A stretch of 64,000 bases of DNA from Pseudomonadota bacterium. GTDB lineage: Bacteria; Pseudomonadota; Gammaproteobacteria; Acidiferrobacterales; Acidiferrobacteraceae. The position numbers and the translations under genes were made by a program. The DNA is taken from contig JAKARI010000006.1 of the NCBI GenBank assembly GCA_021819245.1, positions 31,750 to 95,749 of the forward strand. Reading direction: 5' to 3'. A model generated the notes under the pieces. The model was not told where the DNA came from, did no database searches, and worked only from the letters and a program-made list of their open reading frames with translations. Below, piece after piece: positions 41,955 to 49,934 of the stretch. Numbering within the stretch: position 1 is the first letter of the stretch; every line of letters begins with the position of its first letter.

Positions 41955-42622
41955 CGGGTGATGCGCGGCTCTTGGAGCGCTGGGGCTATGTTTTTCAGGA
42001 CTCCGAGCGGCTCACTCAGGCCCTGACCCACAGGAGCTACGGGGCACGCAACAATGAGCGTCTGGAGTTTTTGGGGGATGCGGTCGTGAATCTGGTCATG
42101 GCCGATGCCCTGTATGGGCGTTTCCCCGACCTTACCGAGGGCGAGTTGACGCGCCTGCGCGCGCGCCTCGTGCGCACCGAGACCCTGGCCTCGGTGGCGC
42201 GGGAGATCGGCCTGGGCGGGTTCCTGCGGCTAGGCGGCGGGGAACTCAAAAGCGGCGGCTTCGATCGCGACTCGATCCTGGCCGATGCCCTGGAGGCAGT
42301 AGTCGGCGCCGTGTATCAGGATGGCGGCTTCGAGGTCGCGCGCGCCATCTTACTGGATCTTTTTGCACAAAGGCTTTCTGGGATCGAGGCGCATGCGCAC
42401 GTCAAGGATGCCAAGACCGCCTTGCAGGAGTTTCTGCAGGCGCGCGGGAGCGAGCGCCCGCGCTATGAGCTCGTGGGCGTGACCGGGCAGGATCATGAGC
42501 AGCATTTCGAGGTCGTGTGCCTGGTGTCTGGCCAGTCGCCGGCGCACGGCCGCGGCGCGACCCGCCGCCATGCCGAACAGGAAGCGGCGCGGCTTGCCTT
42601 AAAGTGGCTGGGCGGGCCGTGA
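41951..42622 (+). CDS. rnc: Ribonuclease III
   Basis: Cleaves double-stranded RNA, including the rRNA precursor. It has 223 residues from TTG 41951. The catalytic signature NERLEFLGDAVVNLVMADAL has the metal-binding Glu and Asp, and DALEAVVGAVYQDGG has the second acidic pair. A C-terminal dsRNA-binding domain starts at about residue 150 (DAKTALQEFLQARG). It overlaps both DUF4845 and era by 4 bases. Confidence 0.95.
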   Translation: MTGDARLLERWGYVFQDSERLTQALTHRSYGARNNERLEFLGDAVVNLVMADALYGRFPDLTEGELTRLRARLVRTETLASVAREIGLGGFLRLGGGELKSGGFDRDSILADALEAVVGAVYQDGGFEVARAILLDLFAQRLSGIEAHAHVKDAKTALQEFLQARGSERPRYELVGVTGQDHEQHFEVVCLVSGQSPAHGRGATRRHAEQEAARLALKWLGGP

Positions 42623-43521
42623 GCGGCTATCGCAGCGGCACGATCGCGGTCTTTGGGCGCCCCAATGTCGGCAAGTCGACGCTCATAAACCGCCTGCTCG
42701 GGCACAAGCTCCTCATTACCTCGGCAAAACCCCAGACCACGCGCCATCGGATCCTGGGGATCAAGACGACCGCAGCCACGCAGTTTTTGTATCTCGATAC
42801 CCCGGGGTTGGTATGGGGCGGAAAGGGGGCTTTGGCACGGCAGATGGATGGCGCCGCCGCCTCGGCGATTGCCGAGGCCGATTGCCTGGTTCTGGTCGCG
42901 GCCTGTCCGCGGCTGCAGGATGATGATGAGCGCGCCCTGGATTTTGTGAAGGACCTGCGTAAGGACCGCCCGCTGATCCTGGCGTTGAACAAGGTCGACC
43001 GTATGGAGCATAAGGAGACGCTGTTGCCGCTCATGGAGGGCCTTGCGCAGCGGGGGATCGGAGACGAGATCATCCCGCTGTCGGCGCGTGACGGCAGCAA
43101 TGTCTTGGCCCTGGAGGCGGTAATCGCCCGGCGGCTGCCCGAGCAGGACGCGCTCTATCCCGAGGATCAATTGAGTGACCGCGGCGACCGTTTCGTGGCC
43201 GCCGAGTTCGTGCGCGAGCAGGTATTTCGGCGCTTCGCCAAGGAGATCCCCTATGTGACGACGGTGGACATCGAATCGTTTCGCGAAGAGAAGAATATCG
43301 TGCGCATCGAAGCGGTGATCTATGTCGAAAAGGAGGGGCAAAAGGCGATTTTGGTCGGCCAGGGCGGGGCGGGTCTCAAGATGGTCGGTAGCGCCGCGCG
43401 CCGCGCCCTTGAGCGGCATCTTCAGCGTAAGGTCTACCTCGGCCTGTGGGTCAAGGTGCGCAAAGGCTGGTCGGATGATGCCCGCGCCTTGCAAAGTCTG
43501 GGCTATGGGGGCGACAATTGA
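42619..43521 (+). CDS. era: GTPase Era
   Basis: Binds the 3' end of 16S rRNA during 30S assembly. It has 300 residues from GTG 42619. G1 is GRPNVGKST, G3 is DTPGL and G4 is NKVD. The C-terminal KH domain contains IYVEKEGQKAILVGQGG. The start overlaps the rnc stop (GTGA), the standard rnc-era coupling. Confidence 0.96.
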   Translation: MSGYRSGTIAVFGRPNVGKSTLINRLLGHKLLITSAKPQTTRHRILGIKTTAATQFLYLDTPGLVWGGKGALARQMDGAAASAIAEADCLVLVAACPRLQDDDERALDFVKDLRKDRPLILALNKVDRMEHKETLLPLMEGLAQRGIGDEIIPLSARDGSNVLALEAVIARRLPEQDALYPEDQLSDRGDRFVAAEFVREQVFRRFAKEIPYVTTVDIESFREEKNIVRIEAVIYVEKEGQKAILVGQGGAGLKMVGSAARRALERHLQRKVYLGLWVKVRKGWSDDARALQSLGYGGDN

Positions 43522-43524
43522 TCC

Positions 43525-44238
43525 ATGCGCACGGACGGGGAACGCGGGTTTGTCCTGCATCGCTATCCCTATGGCGAGACGAGCCTGCTGCTTGAGGTGT
43601 TCACGCAGGGTTATGGGCGGGTAGGGATCGTGGCGCGCGGCGCGCGCCGGTCAGGCAAGGCCTTTGCCGGCGCCCATCTGCGGCCGTTCCAGCCGCTGCT
43701 GCTTGGCTGGTCTGGGCGCGGGGAGCTGGGAACGCTTAACCATGTCGAGGTCCCGGAGACTGCGATCGAGCTTCAGGGCGACGGCGTATGGTGCGCTTTT
43801 TATGTCAACGAACTCATACTCCGGCTCTTGCATCGCCATGAGGCGCACGCCGATCTTTACAGCGCGTATGATGAGGCGTTGCGCGCGCTTACCCAGGCCT
43901 GCTGTCGGGAGCAGGCCCTGCGGATCTTCGAAAAGCGCCTATTGGCAGGCCTCGGATATGGACTGGCCCTTTTGCGTGATGCCCGCACCGGAGAGCCGTT
44001 GCAGCCTGACCAGACCTACCGGTATCTCCCAGACGAGGGTCCGGTGGCGGCCGATGGCCAATCGCAGGGGCTTGCGATCAAAGGCGCAACCCTCATCGCG
44101 CTCGATCGGGAAAAGGCCATGGATGCGGAGCGATTGCGCGAGGCCAAGTCGTTGCTGCGCGCGGCGCTTGCACCCCTGCTTGGCGACAAGCCCCTTCATA
44201 CCCGCAGCCTCTATCGGAGCATGCAGCAACGCGCCTAA
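43525..44238 (+). CDS. recO: DNA repair protein RecO
   Basis: Loads RecA with RecR in the RecFOR pathway. It has 237 residues. It starts with the OB-fold part (RGFVLHRYPYGETSLLLEVF, then GRVGIVARGARRSGKAF) and continues with NELILRLLHRHEAHADLYSA and the helical C-terminal domain. As in other gammaproteobacteria, the zinc cysteine cluster of some RecO proteins is absent. It lies 4 bases after era. Confidence 0.93.
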   Translation: MRTDGERGFVLHRYPYGETSLLLEVFTQGYGRVGIVARGARRSGKAFAGAHLRPFQPLLLGWSGRGELGTLNHVEVPETAIELQGDGVWCAFYVNELILRLLHRHEAHADLYSAYDEALRALTQACCREQALRIFEKRLLAGLGYGLALLRDARTGEPLQPDQTYRYLPDEGPVAADGQSQGLAIKGATLIALDREKAMDAERLREAKSLLRAALAPLLGDKPLHTRSLYRSMQQRA

Positions 44239-44446
44239 GATTGGGCATGGCGCCCTGTGGCGGAGGACCGGGCGTGAGGGCCCTTGGCCGGCGGCGGATC
44301 ATGCCCAAAGGGGCCTGTGAGCTGCAGCGCACGACCCGGCCGGGGCGCGAACGGACGGCAGGCGGCGCGGTGTGCGGTGGCCCGGCGACCCTATTTCAGT
44401 GCGATTGTCCCGCGATGGCCTATGCGGGATTTCAGGCGAGGACTCC

Positions 44447-45172
44447 ATGAAGCTTGGTGTCAATATCGACCATGTGGCGACGCTCAGGGCGGCGCGCAAG
44501 ACCCGCTATCCCGATCCTGTTTCGGCCGCGCTCGTCGCCGAGCAGGCCGGGGCGGATGTGATCACCCTGCATCTGCGCGAGGATCGGCGCCACATCGAGG
44601 AGCGCGACGTGGTCATGTTGGCCGGAATGCTCACGGCCCGCATGAATCTCGAGATGGCGGTCACAGACGAGATGATTGCAATCGCAACCCGCGTGCAGCC
44701 GCAGGATTGCTGTCTCGTGCCCGAACGGCGTGAGGAGCTGACCACCGAAGGCGGGCTCGATGTGGCCGGGGCCGAAGGCCGGATCGCAGCCGCCTGCGCG
44801 CGGCTTGCCAAGGCCCATATCCGGGTCGCGCTTTTCATTGACCCGGATGCGCACCAGGTCGAGGCCGCGGCCCGCTCCGGGGCGCCGGCGGTGGAGTTTC
44901 ATACGGGCCCCTATGCCAACGGCCAGGGTGAGGCGCAGGAGCGCGAATACGAACGGTTGCGCGAGGCCGTGGCGCTCGCGCGATCGCTGAATCTCACCGT
45001 ACACGCCGGGCACGGCCTGCATTACCACAACGTCGAGGCGGTGGCGGCCATTCCGGGGGTGACTGAGCTCAATATTGGGCATGCGATCATCGCGCGCGCG
45101 GTGTTTACGGGCCTTGGTCCGGCGGTGACCGAGATGAAGCGGCTCATTGTCGCCAGTGCGTGCCATCCGTGA
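44447..45172 (+). CDS. pdxJ: Pyridoxine 5'-phosphate synthase
   Basis: Condenses 1-deoxyxylulose 5-phosphate with 3-amino-1-hydroxyacetone phosphate to form pyridoxine phosphate. It has 241 residues, and the [19 protein letters not shown] start is diagnostic. The catalytic Glu and His regions [20 protein letters not shown] and [14 protein letters not shown] are present. The 208 bases before it have no gene and probably belong to the same transcript as recO. Confidence 0.96.
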   Translation: MKLGVNIDHVATLRAARKTRYPDPVSAALVAEQAGADVITLHLREDRRHIEERDVVMLAGMLTARMNLEMAVTDEMIAIATRVQPQDCCLVPERREELTTEGGLDVAGAEGRIAAACARLAKAHIRVALFIDPDAHQVEAAARSGAPAVEFHTGPYANGQGEAQEREYERLREAVALARSLNLTVHAGHGLHYHNVEAVAAIPGVTELNIGHAIIARAVFTGLGPAVTEMKRLIVASACHP

Positions 45173-45555
45173 TCCTGGGGGTAGGCACTGATATCGTACG
45201 GGTGGCGCGACTCGAGGCGGGGCTTGCGCGCTTTGGGGCGCGTTATGCGCAACGTATTTTGCATAGCGTCGAATATGGCGAGTTCGAGGCCGCGGCCCGC
45301 CCCGGGCACTTTCTGGCCAAGCGGTTTGCCGCCAAGGAGGCGGCCGCCAAGGCCCTGGGTACGGGTTTTCGCGGGACCTTCGGCCTGCGTGATATCCGCG
45401 TGGCGCACGATCACCTGGGGTGTCCGCGCCTGATCCTGACAGGCGGCGCGCACGCGCGTGCCGCAGAGCTTGGGGTCAAGGTCATGCACATGACCTTAAG
45501 CGACGAGGCCGATTACGCGGTGGCCTTCGTGGTATGCGAGGGCGGGCAGGGGTGA
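45169..45555 (+). CDS. acpS: Holo-[acyl-carrier-protein] synthase
   Basis: Transfers phosphopantetheine from CoA to ACP. It has 128 residues. The family start ([15 protein letters not shown]) and the metal and CoA site [20 protein letters not shown] are clear. I chose GTG 45169 because it overlaps the pdxJ stop and gives the family N terminus; a GTG at 45160 would add three residues. It ends the cluster. Confidence 0.93.
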   Translation: MILGVGTDIVRVARLEAGLARFGARYAQRILHSVEYGEFEAAARPGHFLAKRFAAKEAAAKALGTGFRGTFGLRDIRVAHDHLGCPRLILTGGAHARAAELGVKVMHMTLSDEADYAVAFVVCEGGQG

Positions 45556-45744
45556 TCATCTGGGGGCCGTGCCCGCGTGCCCCCGCCCCTTGTGAAATCG
45601 CCCATGGGGCCGGCCGTCACGTTCGGTACGCCCCGGTCGCCGGGGTGCGTGCGGGGCCCCGGCGGCATACCCTTCGCAGGCGGCCTTGCCGCCGGCCTAT
45701 CCGGGGCGCCGGCGGATTTCGGGGGTAGGCCCGTGAGGGCCGGG

Positions 45745-46005
45745 CTATTTCTTGCCGCCAGCGGGCTTGATCACGGGCGGGCGCCCCTCGAACAAAAAGG
45801 CGCGCATCATGGCCTCGATGTCGTTTTGAGACTCGGGGTCGGCGGTATTGAGGTGGTGGTCATTCATGAGCACCGACAACTGGTCGAGCCACTGGCGCCA
45901 CGCCTCCTGCGAGACCTCGTCGTAGATGCGCTGGCCCAATTCGCCCGGATAGGGGGGGCGCTCGAGACCGGGCGCGCTGCGTTTCAAGACCCGACATTGA
46001 ACCAT
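45745..46005 (-). CDS. yggX: Oxidative damage protection protein YggX
   Basis: An 86-residue iron-trafficking protein that protects Fe-S clusters from oxidation. The start (MVQCRVLKRSAPGLERPPYP) and the segment GELGQRIYDEVSQEAWRQWL match E. coli YggX, including the conserved N-terminal cysteine. The ending AFLFEGRPPVIKPAGGKK is also typical. A start further upstream at 46041 is ruled out because it would lie before the predicted transcription start. It is divergent from an A-type Fe-S carrier. Confidence 0.93.
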   Translation of the reverse strand: MVQCRVLKRSAPGLERPPYPGELGQRIYDEVSQEAWRQWLDQLSVLMNDHHLNTADPESQNDIEAMMRAFLFEGRPPVIKPAGGKK

Positions 46006-46042
46006 GCGCACGGCAACAATCCTCTGTGAATTGCGGTGCACC

Positions 46043-46072
46043 AGTATAACGGAGCCCGGGGCCCCTTAGGAA
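46043..46072 (-). promoter_or_regulatory. Sigma-70 promoter of yggX
   Basis: On the minus strand, -35 TTCCTA (46067-46072), an 18-base spacer and -10 TATACT (46043-46048). It is back to back with the promoter of the Fe-S carrier gene. Confidence 0.55.
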
Positions 46073-46079
46073 GGCGCCC

Positions 46080-46108
46080 TTACGAGATGCCGCGGGGGGC
46101 GCTATACT
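46080..46108 (+). promoter_or_regulatory. Sigma-70 promoter of the A-type Fe-S carrier gene
   Basis: -35 TTACGA (46080-46085), a 17-base spacer and -10 TATACT (46103-46108). AAGGAGG follows about 12 bases downstream, so the leader is very short. Confidence 0.65.
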
Positions 46109-46131
46109 AGGCCTTTACGAAGGAGGCCTTC

Positions 46132-46536
46132 ATGGCGCAAGAACAGGTAGTGGCGGGCAGCATGCCGGTGTTCCCGGCGCAACTGACAGACGAGATTCAG
46201 GTGACCGGGTCCGCGCAGGCGAAGCTCGGCGAGATCGTCGCGCAGGCGGCGGCCGATGGCGTCATCGGGATACGGGTTTATGTGTCCGGCGGCGGCTGCA
46301 GCGGCATGACCTACGGCATGGTCATGGCCGATGCCGAGGGCGGGCGTGATGCCGTATGGGCCAGGGATGGGCTTAAGATCTTCGTAGACCCGGTGGCCTT
46401 AAGCTATCTGGAAGGCGCCGAGATCGATTACACCGAGGATGGCGAGCCGCGCTTCCTGTTTCGTAACGTGTTCGCGCGCTCAGGCGGCGGCGGGGCGTGC
46501 GGCGGGTGCGGTGGCGGCGGGTGCGGGAGCCACTAA
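46132..46536 (+). CDS. A-type iron-sulfur carrier protein (ErpA/IscA family)
   Basis: A 134-residue Fe-S cluster carrier. The first conserved cysteine lies in VSGGGCSGMTYGM. Normally two more cysteines sit in a C-terminal CGC motif. Here the tail is lengthened and Gly-rich, with three cysteines in the pattern ACGGCGGGGCGSH. The N terminus is also extended by about 20 residues. It may be ErpA-like by context, but the symbol is left open. Its last 16 bases overlap the next gene. The divergent yggX also concerns Fe-S maintenance. Confidence 0.88.
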   Translation: MAQEQVVAGSMPVFPAQLTDEIQVTGSAQAKLGEIVAQAAADGVIGIRVYVSGGGCSGMTYGMVMADAEGGRDAVWARDGLKIFVDPVALSYLEGAEIDYTEDGEPRFLFRNVFARSGGGGACGGCGGGGCGSH

Positions 46537-47819
46537 AGAAACCACGGCTTTTGCTCATAGCGCCGTTCGGATCCTACCGGACGGCGCCTTTTTTGGCCGC
46601 CGCCGGCGCGCGGGCCGATGTCGTGCTGGTGAGCGAGGGCACCGCCAATATCGTAGAGAGCGGATTGCCGGGCCTGCGGCTTCCCCTGCATGACCTCGAT
46701 GCCTGCGAGCGCGCGATACGCGAGGAGATGGATCGCGGCGGCGCCTTTTTGGCGGTCCTTGGCCTCGATGACTGGGGGACGGAGGTCGCAGGCGCGCTGG
46801 CCCTGCGCCTGGGCCTTGCCGCGAACCCCCCTCAGGCCTTGGAGATCGCCCGCCGCAAGGACCGGGCGCGGGCCGCATTGCAGGCCGCGGGCGTGCCGGT
46901 GCCCTGGCATCGGGTGCTGGCCCTCGACGCCCCATTGCCGGCGCTCCACGATCTCCCCTATCCGCTGGTCTTAAAGCCCGTTGCCTTGTCCGGCAGCCGC
47001 GGGGTGATGCGCGTAGACGACGAGGCCGGTCTGCGCGCGGGCCTTACCCGGCTGCGCGCCATCCTTGGACACGACGAGCGGGCGGTATGGAATCGCGCGC
47101 TTATCGAGCGCTTCGTCCCAGGTTTTGAGATTGCGCTCGAAGGCCTGCTCACCGGCGGTGTCCTGCAGACGCTCGCGATCTTCGACAAGCCTGAACCTCT
47201 CGATGGCCCGTTCTTCGAGGAGACCTTTTACATAACCCCGTCGCGGCTGGATGCGGCCACCCGCGAGAGAGTACGCGAGGTCGTGGAGCGGGGCGCGCGC
47301 GCCTATGGCCTGCATGAAGGCCCGATCCACGCCGAGTGCCGGCTGAATGCCGAGGGGATATGGGTCATCGAGATCGCGGCGCGCACCATAGGCGGCCTGT
47401 GCGCGCGGCTGTTGCGGTTCGGGACGGGGCTGTCACTCGAGGATGTGGTGGTGCGTCACGCACTCAAAGAGGCGGTGACGGTGAGTGCGCGCGCGGGGGC
47501 TGCAGGCGTGCTCATGATCCCGATCCCGGGACTGGGCATCTTAAAGCGCGTTGAGGGCCTTATGGCGGCCGATCGCGTGCCCGGGGTCGTCGAGATTGTC
47601 ATCGATGCGCGCGAGGGGCAGGAGCTCGTGCCCCTGCCGGAGGGCGCGAGCTACCTGGGTTTTGTGTTCGCGCAGGGGCCTGACCCGACGGCGGTCTACG
47701 AGACCCTAAGGACCGCGCATGGTCATCTGCGCTTTGTCCTGGCGCCCCTATGGCGTCCCGCGGTCATACCGGCGGCGACGGGCGCAACCAGGATTGCCAC
47801 AGCGACGCCGCCAGCATGA
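46521..47819 (+). CDS. ATP-grasp domain protein (carboxylate-amine ligase type)
   Basis: A 432-residue protein from GTG 46521. The N-terminal part (PRLLLIAPFGSYRTAPFLAA) is a pre-ATP-grasp Rossmann-like domain. The ATP-grasp fold follows, with RRKDRARAALQAAGVPVP, LVLKPVALSGSRGV (phosphate loop lysine), IERFVPGFEIALEGLL and the metal-binding HAECRLNAEGIWVIEIAART. The sequence resembles the amino-acid or peptide ligase branch, but the substrate is unknown. It overlaps the Fe-S carrier at its start and the convergent AI-2E family gene by 56 bases at its end. Confidence 0.85.
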   Translation: MREPLKKPRLLLIAPFGSYRTAPFLAAAGARADVVLVSEGTANIVESGLPGLRLPLHDLDACERAIREEMDRGGAFLAVLGLDDWGTEVAGALALRLGLAANPPQALEIARRKDRARAALQAAGVPVPWHRVLALDAPLPALHDLPYPLVLKPVALSGSRGVMRVDDEAGLRAGLTRLRAILGHDERAVWNRALIERFVPGFEIALEGLLTGGVLQTLAIFDKPEPLDGPFFEETFYITPSRLDAATRERVREVVERGARAYGLHEGPIHAECRLNAEGIWVIEIAARTIGGLCARLLRFGTGLSLEDVVVRHALKEAVTVSARAGAAGVLMIPIPGLGILKRVEGLMAADRVPGVVEIVIDAREGQELVPLPEGASYLGFVFAQGPDPTAVYETLRTAHGHLRFVLAPLWRPAVIPAATGATRIATATPPA

Positions 47820-48774
47820 TCAGCAACGGGCCGGCGATGACGCCCACCAGCCCAAAGACCTTGGCCCCACCGAGGATGCTCAGGAGTAAGGCCATGAACG
47901 GCACGGGGCTCTTCTTGCCGGTCACGAGCGGGCGTAGCAGCAGGTCGGCGGCGGTGATGACGGCGATCCCCCAGATGGCGATGAGCAGTCCGGCAAAGAA
48001 GTGGCCGGTGAGCATGAGCCAGCCGCAGACCAGGGCCAGCACGGCGCTCGCCCCAAACGGGATCGCCGACAGCAGGGTGGTGGCGATCAACCAGATTGAC
48101 CACAAGGGCATGCCGGCGAGCCCGTAACTTACGCCGATGAGGACCCCCTCGACGAGGCCTACGCCGATGACGCCCAGCATTACCGAGCGTGCGGACTCGG
48201 CGGCGGCGGTGAGCACCTGATGGCCGCGTGGTCCCCACAGGCGTTCGGCGATCCATATGAGTTCAGCGCGCACCTTCTCGCCGCGCAGGGCGAGCGAAAA
48301 CACCACTGCGCTTGCGATCAGGGTGTGCAGAAGAAAGATCCAGATGTGCCCGAGGCTTGCCTTGATGATGTCCGAATGATGGCCGAGGTAACGGACGAGC
48401 ACGTTGGCGTTGAGATTGTGAAGGTGCTGGGCAAGCCATGGCCCGATGAAGCGCTTATGGGCAAGCTGCGGGGGCACCGTCACGAGCGGCGCGCCGCTCT
48501 TCCAGCGGGCGATGCGCGGCGCGAGCTTGGCGGCGAGCGTCTGAATGACGAGCCAGGAGGGCAGCACGATGACCGCAAGCCACGCCAAGGCGTGCAGGGC
48601 GGCGCCCGCCCAGCGCGGCAGATCGAGGGCCCGCTCCACGGCGAGTTGTACCCGCCAACCCACGGTGCACAAGACGGCCCCCATGAAAAGCGGCACGAAA
48701 TAGGGGCTCAAGGGATAGAGCCCGATCGCGAACAAGACCGCAAGCGCGGCGCGCCCGTACCATTTATTGTGCAT
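47764..48774 (-). CDS. AI-2E family transporter (PerM/YdiK type)
   Basis: A 336-residue integral membrane protein with about eight helices in the TqsA/PerM pattern: a pair of helices at the N terminus, an amphipathic middle domain (SDIIKASLGHIWIFLLHTLI), and the conserved VGLVEGVLIGVSYGLAGMP followed by AIPFGASAVLAL. Members have been linked to autoinducer-2 or Na+/Li+:H+ transport; the substrate here is unknown. Confidence 0.87.
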   Translation of the reverse strand: MHNKWYGRAALAVLFAIGLYPLSPYFVPLFMGAVLCTVGWRVQLAVERALDLPRWAGAALHALAWLAVIVLPSWLVIQTLAAKLAPRIARWKSGAPLVTVPPQLAHKRFIGPWLAQHLHNLNANVLVRYLGHHSDIIKASLGHIWIFLLHTLIASAVVFSLALRGEKVRAELIWIAERLWGPRGHQVLTAAAESARSVMLGVIGVGLVEGVLIGVSYGLAGMPLWSIWLIATTLLSAIPFGASAVLALVCGWLMLTGHFFAGLLIAIWGIAVITAADLLLRPLVTGKKSPVPFMALLLSILGGAKVFGLVGVIAGPLLIMLAASLWQSWLRPSPPV

Positions 48775-49142
48775 CGCGAAACATCCTCAGGCGTGCCCTG
48801 TCTCCCGGACGGCGCGTTCGCTAAGACCGCGGGCTCGCGGCCCTCGGCGCCCGGTTTTGGGTGAGAGTGAGTCTAGCACAGCGGGGCGCGCACCCTGCCG
48901 GAGGTGCAGGCGTGGATTTTTGGGTCCCGCTGAACTAGTCTTAAGCGCCGACGGGCCGGCGGGAGGAGGGGATGTGGGGCCTTGTGCGCACGGCATGCGG
49001 TCTTGAATGCCCGGGGATACTCGGGGCCGTTGGGGTAAGCGGGTTAGCAAGGCCGTGGCGCGTGCCGGGGCCTGCCGGGCAGGGGGTTTCCCGCTATCAC
49101 GGTGGGCGCCATGCGAACCGCACTGGTGATGTCTCGAGGGGG
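48775..49142. other. Intergenic region between AI-2E gene and the small envelope gene
   Basis: No gene is supported; the open frame upstream of ATG 49143 has no recognisable content. GGAGGAGGGGATG at 48961-48973 looks like a ribosome site, but the ORF after it simply runs in frame into the small secreted protein. Confidence 0.45.
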
Positions 49143-49490
49143 ATGGAGATGGCCATAAGGCATTCGGTGATCGCGGCCGCCGCACTCGCGGCAAGCCTGC
49201 TTGGGGTAGTCGCCCACGCCGCCCCGGTCACGATATCGGCCGCGCGCGCCCATGCGCTTTTGGTCGACGACGATGATGGCGGCGCGATCTGGTTTCCGCT
49301 GTGGTTTGGCTTTCGCGCGTTTGTCCCGCGCCGCCCGGTCATTATCGAGCGCAATTACTATCCGCCACCGCCACCGCCGCCGACGTATTACTATTATTGC
49401 CGGGACCCGCAGGGATATTATCCACGCATACCAAACTGCCCAAGCGGCTGGCTGCGGGTCGTGCCGCCGGGCGAGGGGGGACCGCCTTGA
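49143..49490 (+). CDS. Small exported Pro/Tyr-rich envelope protein
   Basis: A 115-residue protein from ATG 49143 (or ATG 49149) with a signal peptide (HSVIAAAALAASLLGVVAHA). The mature part has an ERNYYPPPPPPPTYYYYC stretch and the ending DPQGYYPRIPNCPSGWLRVV, a pattern seen in small uncharacterised proteobacterial envelope proteins. The Cys pair could form a disulfide. No function is known. It overlaps the next gene by one base. Confidence 0.78.
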   Translation: MEMAIRHSVIAAAALAASLLGVVAHAAPVTISAARAHALLVDDDDGGAIWFPLWFGFRAFVPRRPVIIERNYYPPPPPPPTYYYYCRDPQGYYPRIPNCPSGWLRVVPPGEGGPP

Positions 49491-49894
49491 TGGATGGCAT
49501 GGGGATGATGATGGAAGGCCGCGAAGAGGGGCGTGCGGGGCGCTCTGCGGATTGGCGTGTGGAGTTAAGCCCCGCGGCGCGCCGCGCCCTCGAGGCCCGT
49601 TCCACCCCTTTGTATGTGGAGATGGAGCTTTTCTTTAGCTGCCTCATCCGCAAGCGATTGCGCTGGGATCGCCCGCCGCCAGGGGGTGCTTTGGTGCTGC
49701 CGTCTTCCGGGCATCCGCAGCTTGCGGCCTGGTTTCATCCGGTCATGGCACAGCATTGCGCTTTGCCTGCCGATGCCGCGCTTGAGGACCTGCCGCTCGT
49801 GGATTTTCCGCTCAGCCGGCGCGATACCTTCCGCCCCCACTGGCTACGGATCGACTATCGCGGCGGGGCCTTTTCCGGGGATTTCGGCTGGTAG
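49490..49894 (+). CDS. Unrecognised 134-residue protein
   Basis: Starts at ATG 49490, whose A is the last base of the previous stop; a TTG at 49487 is also possible. It is soluble, with ELSPAARRALEARSTPLYVE and MELFFSCLIRKRLRWD, then LAAWFHPVMAQHCALP and RPHWLRIDYRGGAFSGDFGW at the end. The even spacing and family-like ending suggest a real conserved protein, but I cannot name it. Translation is probably coupled to the gene before it. Confidence 0.68.
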   Translation: MDGMGMMMEGREEGRAGRSADWRVELSPAARRALEARSTPLYVEMELFFSCLIRKRLRWDRPPPGGALVLPSSGHPQLAAWFHPVMAQHCALPADAALEDLPLVDFPLSRRDTFRPHWLRIDYRGGAFSGDFGW

Positions 49895-49934
49895 GACCGC
49901 TGATGGCGATCCGGCAGGTGGTGGTCGTCTGGCG

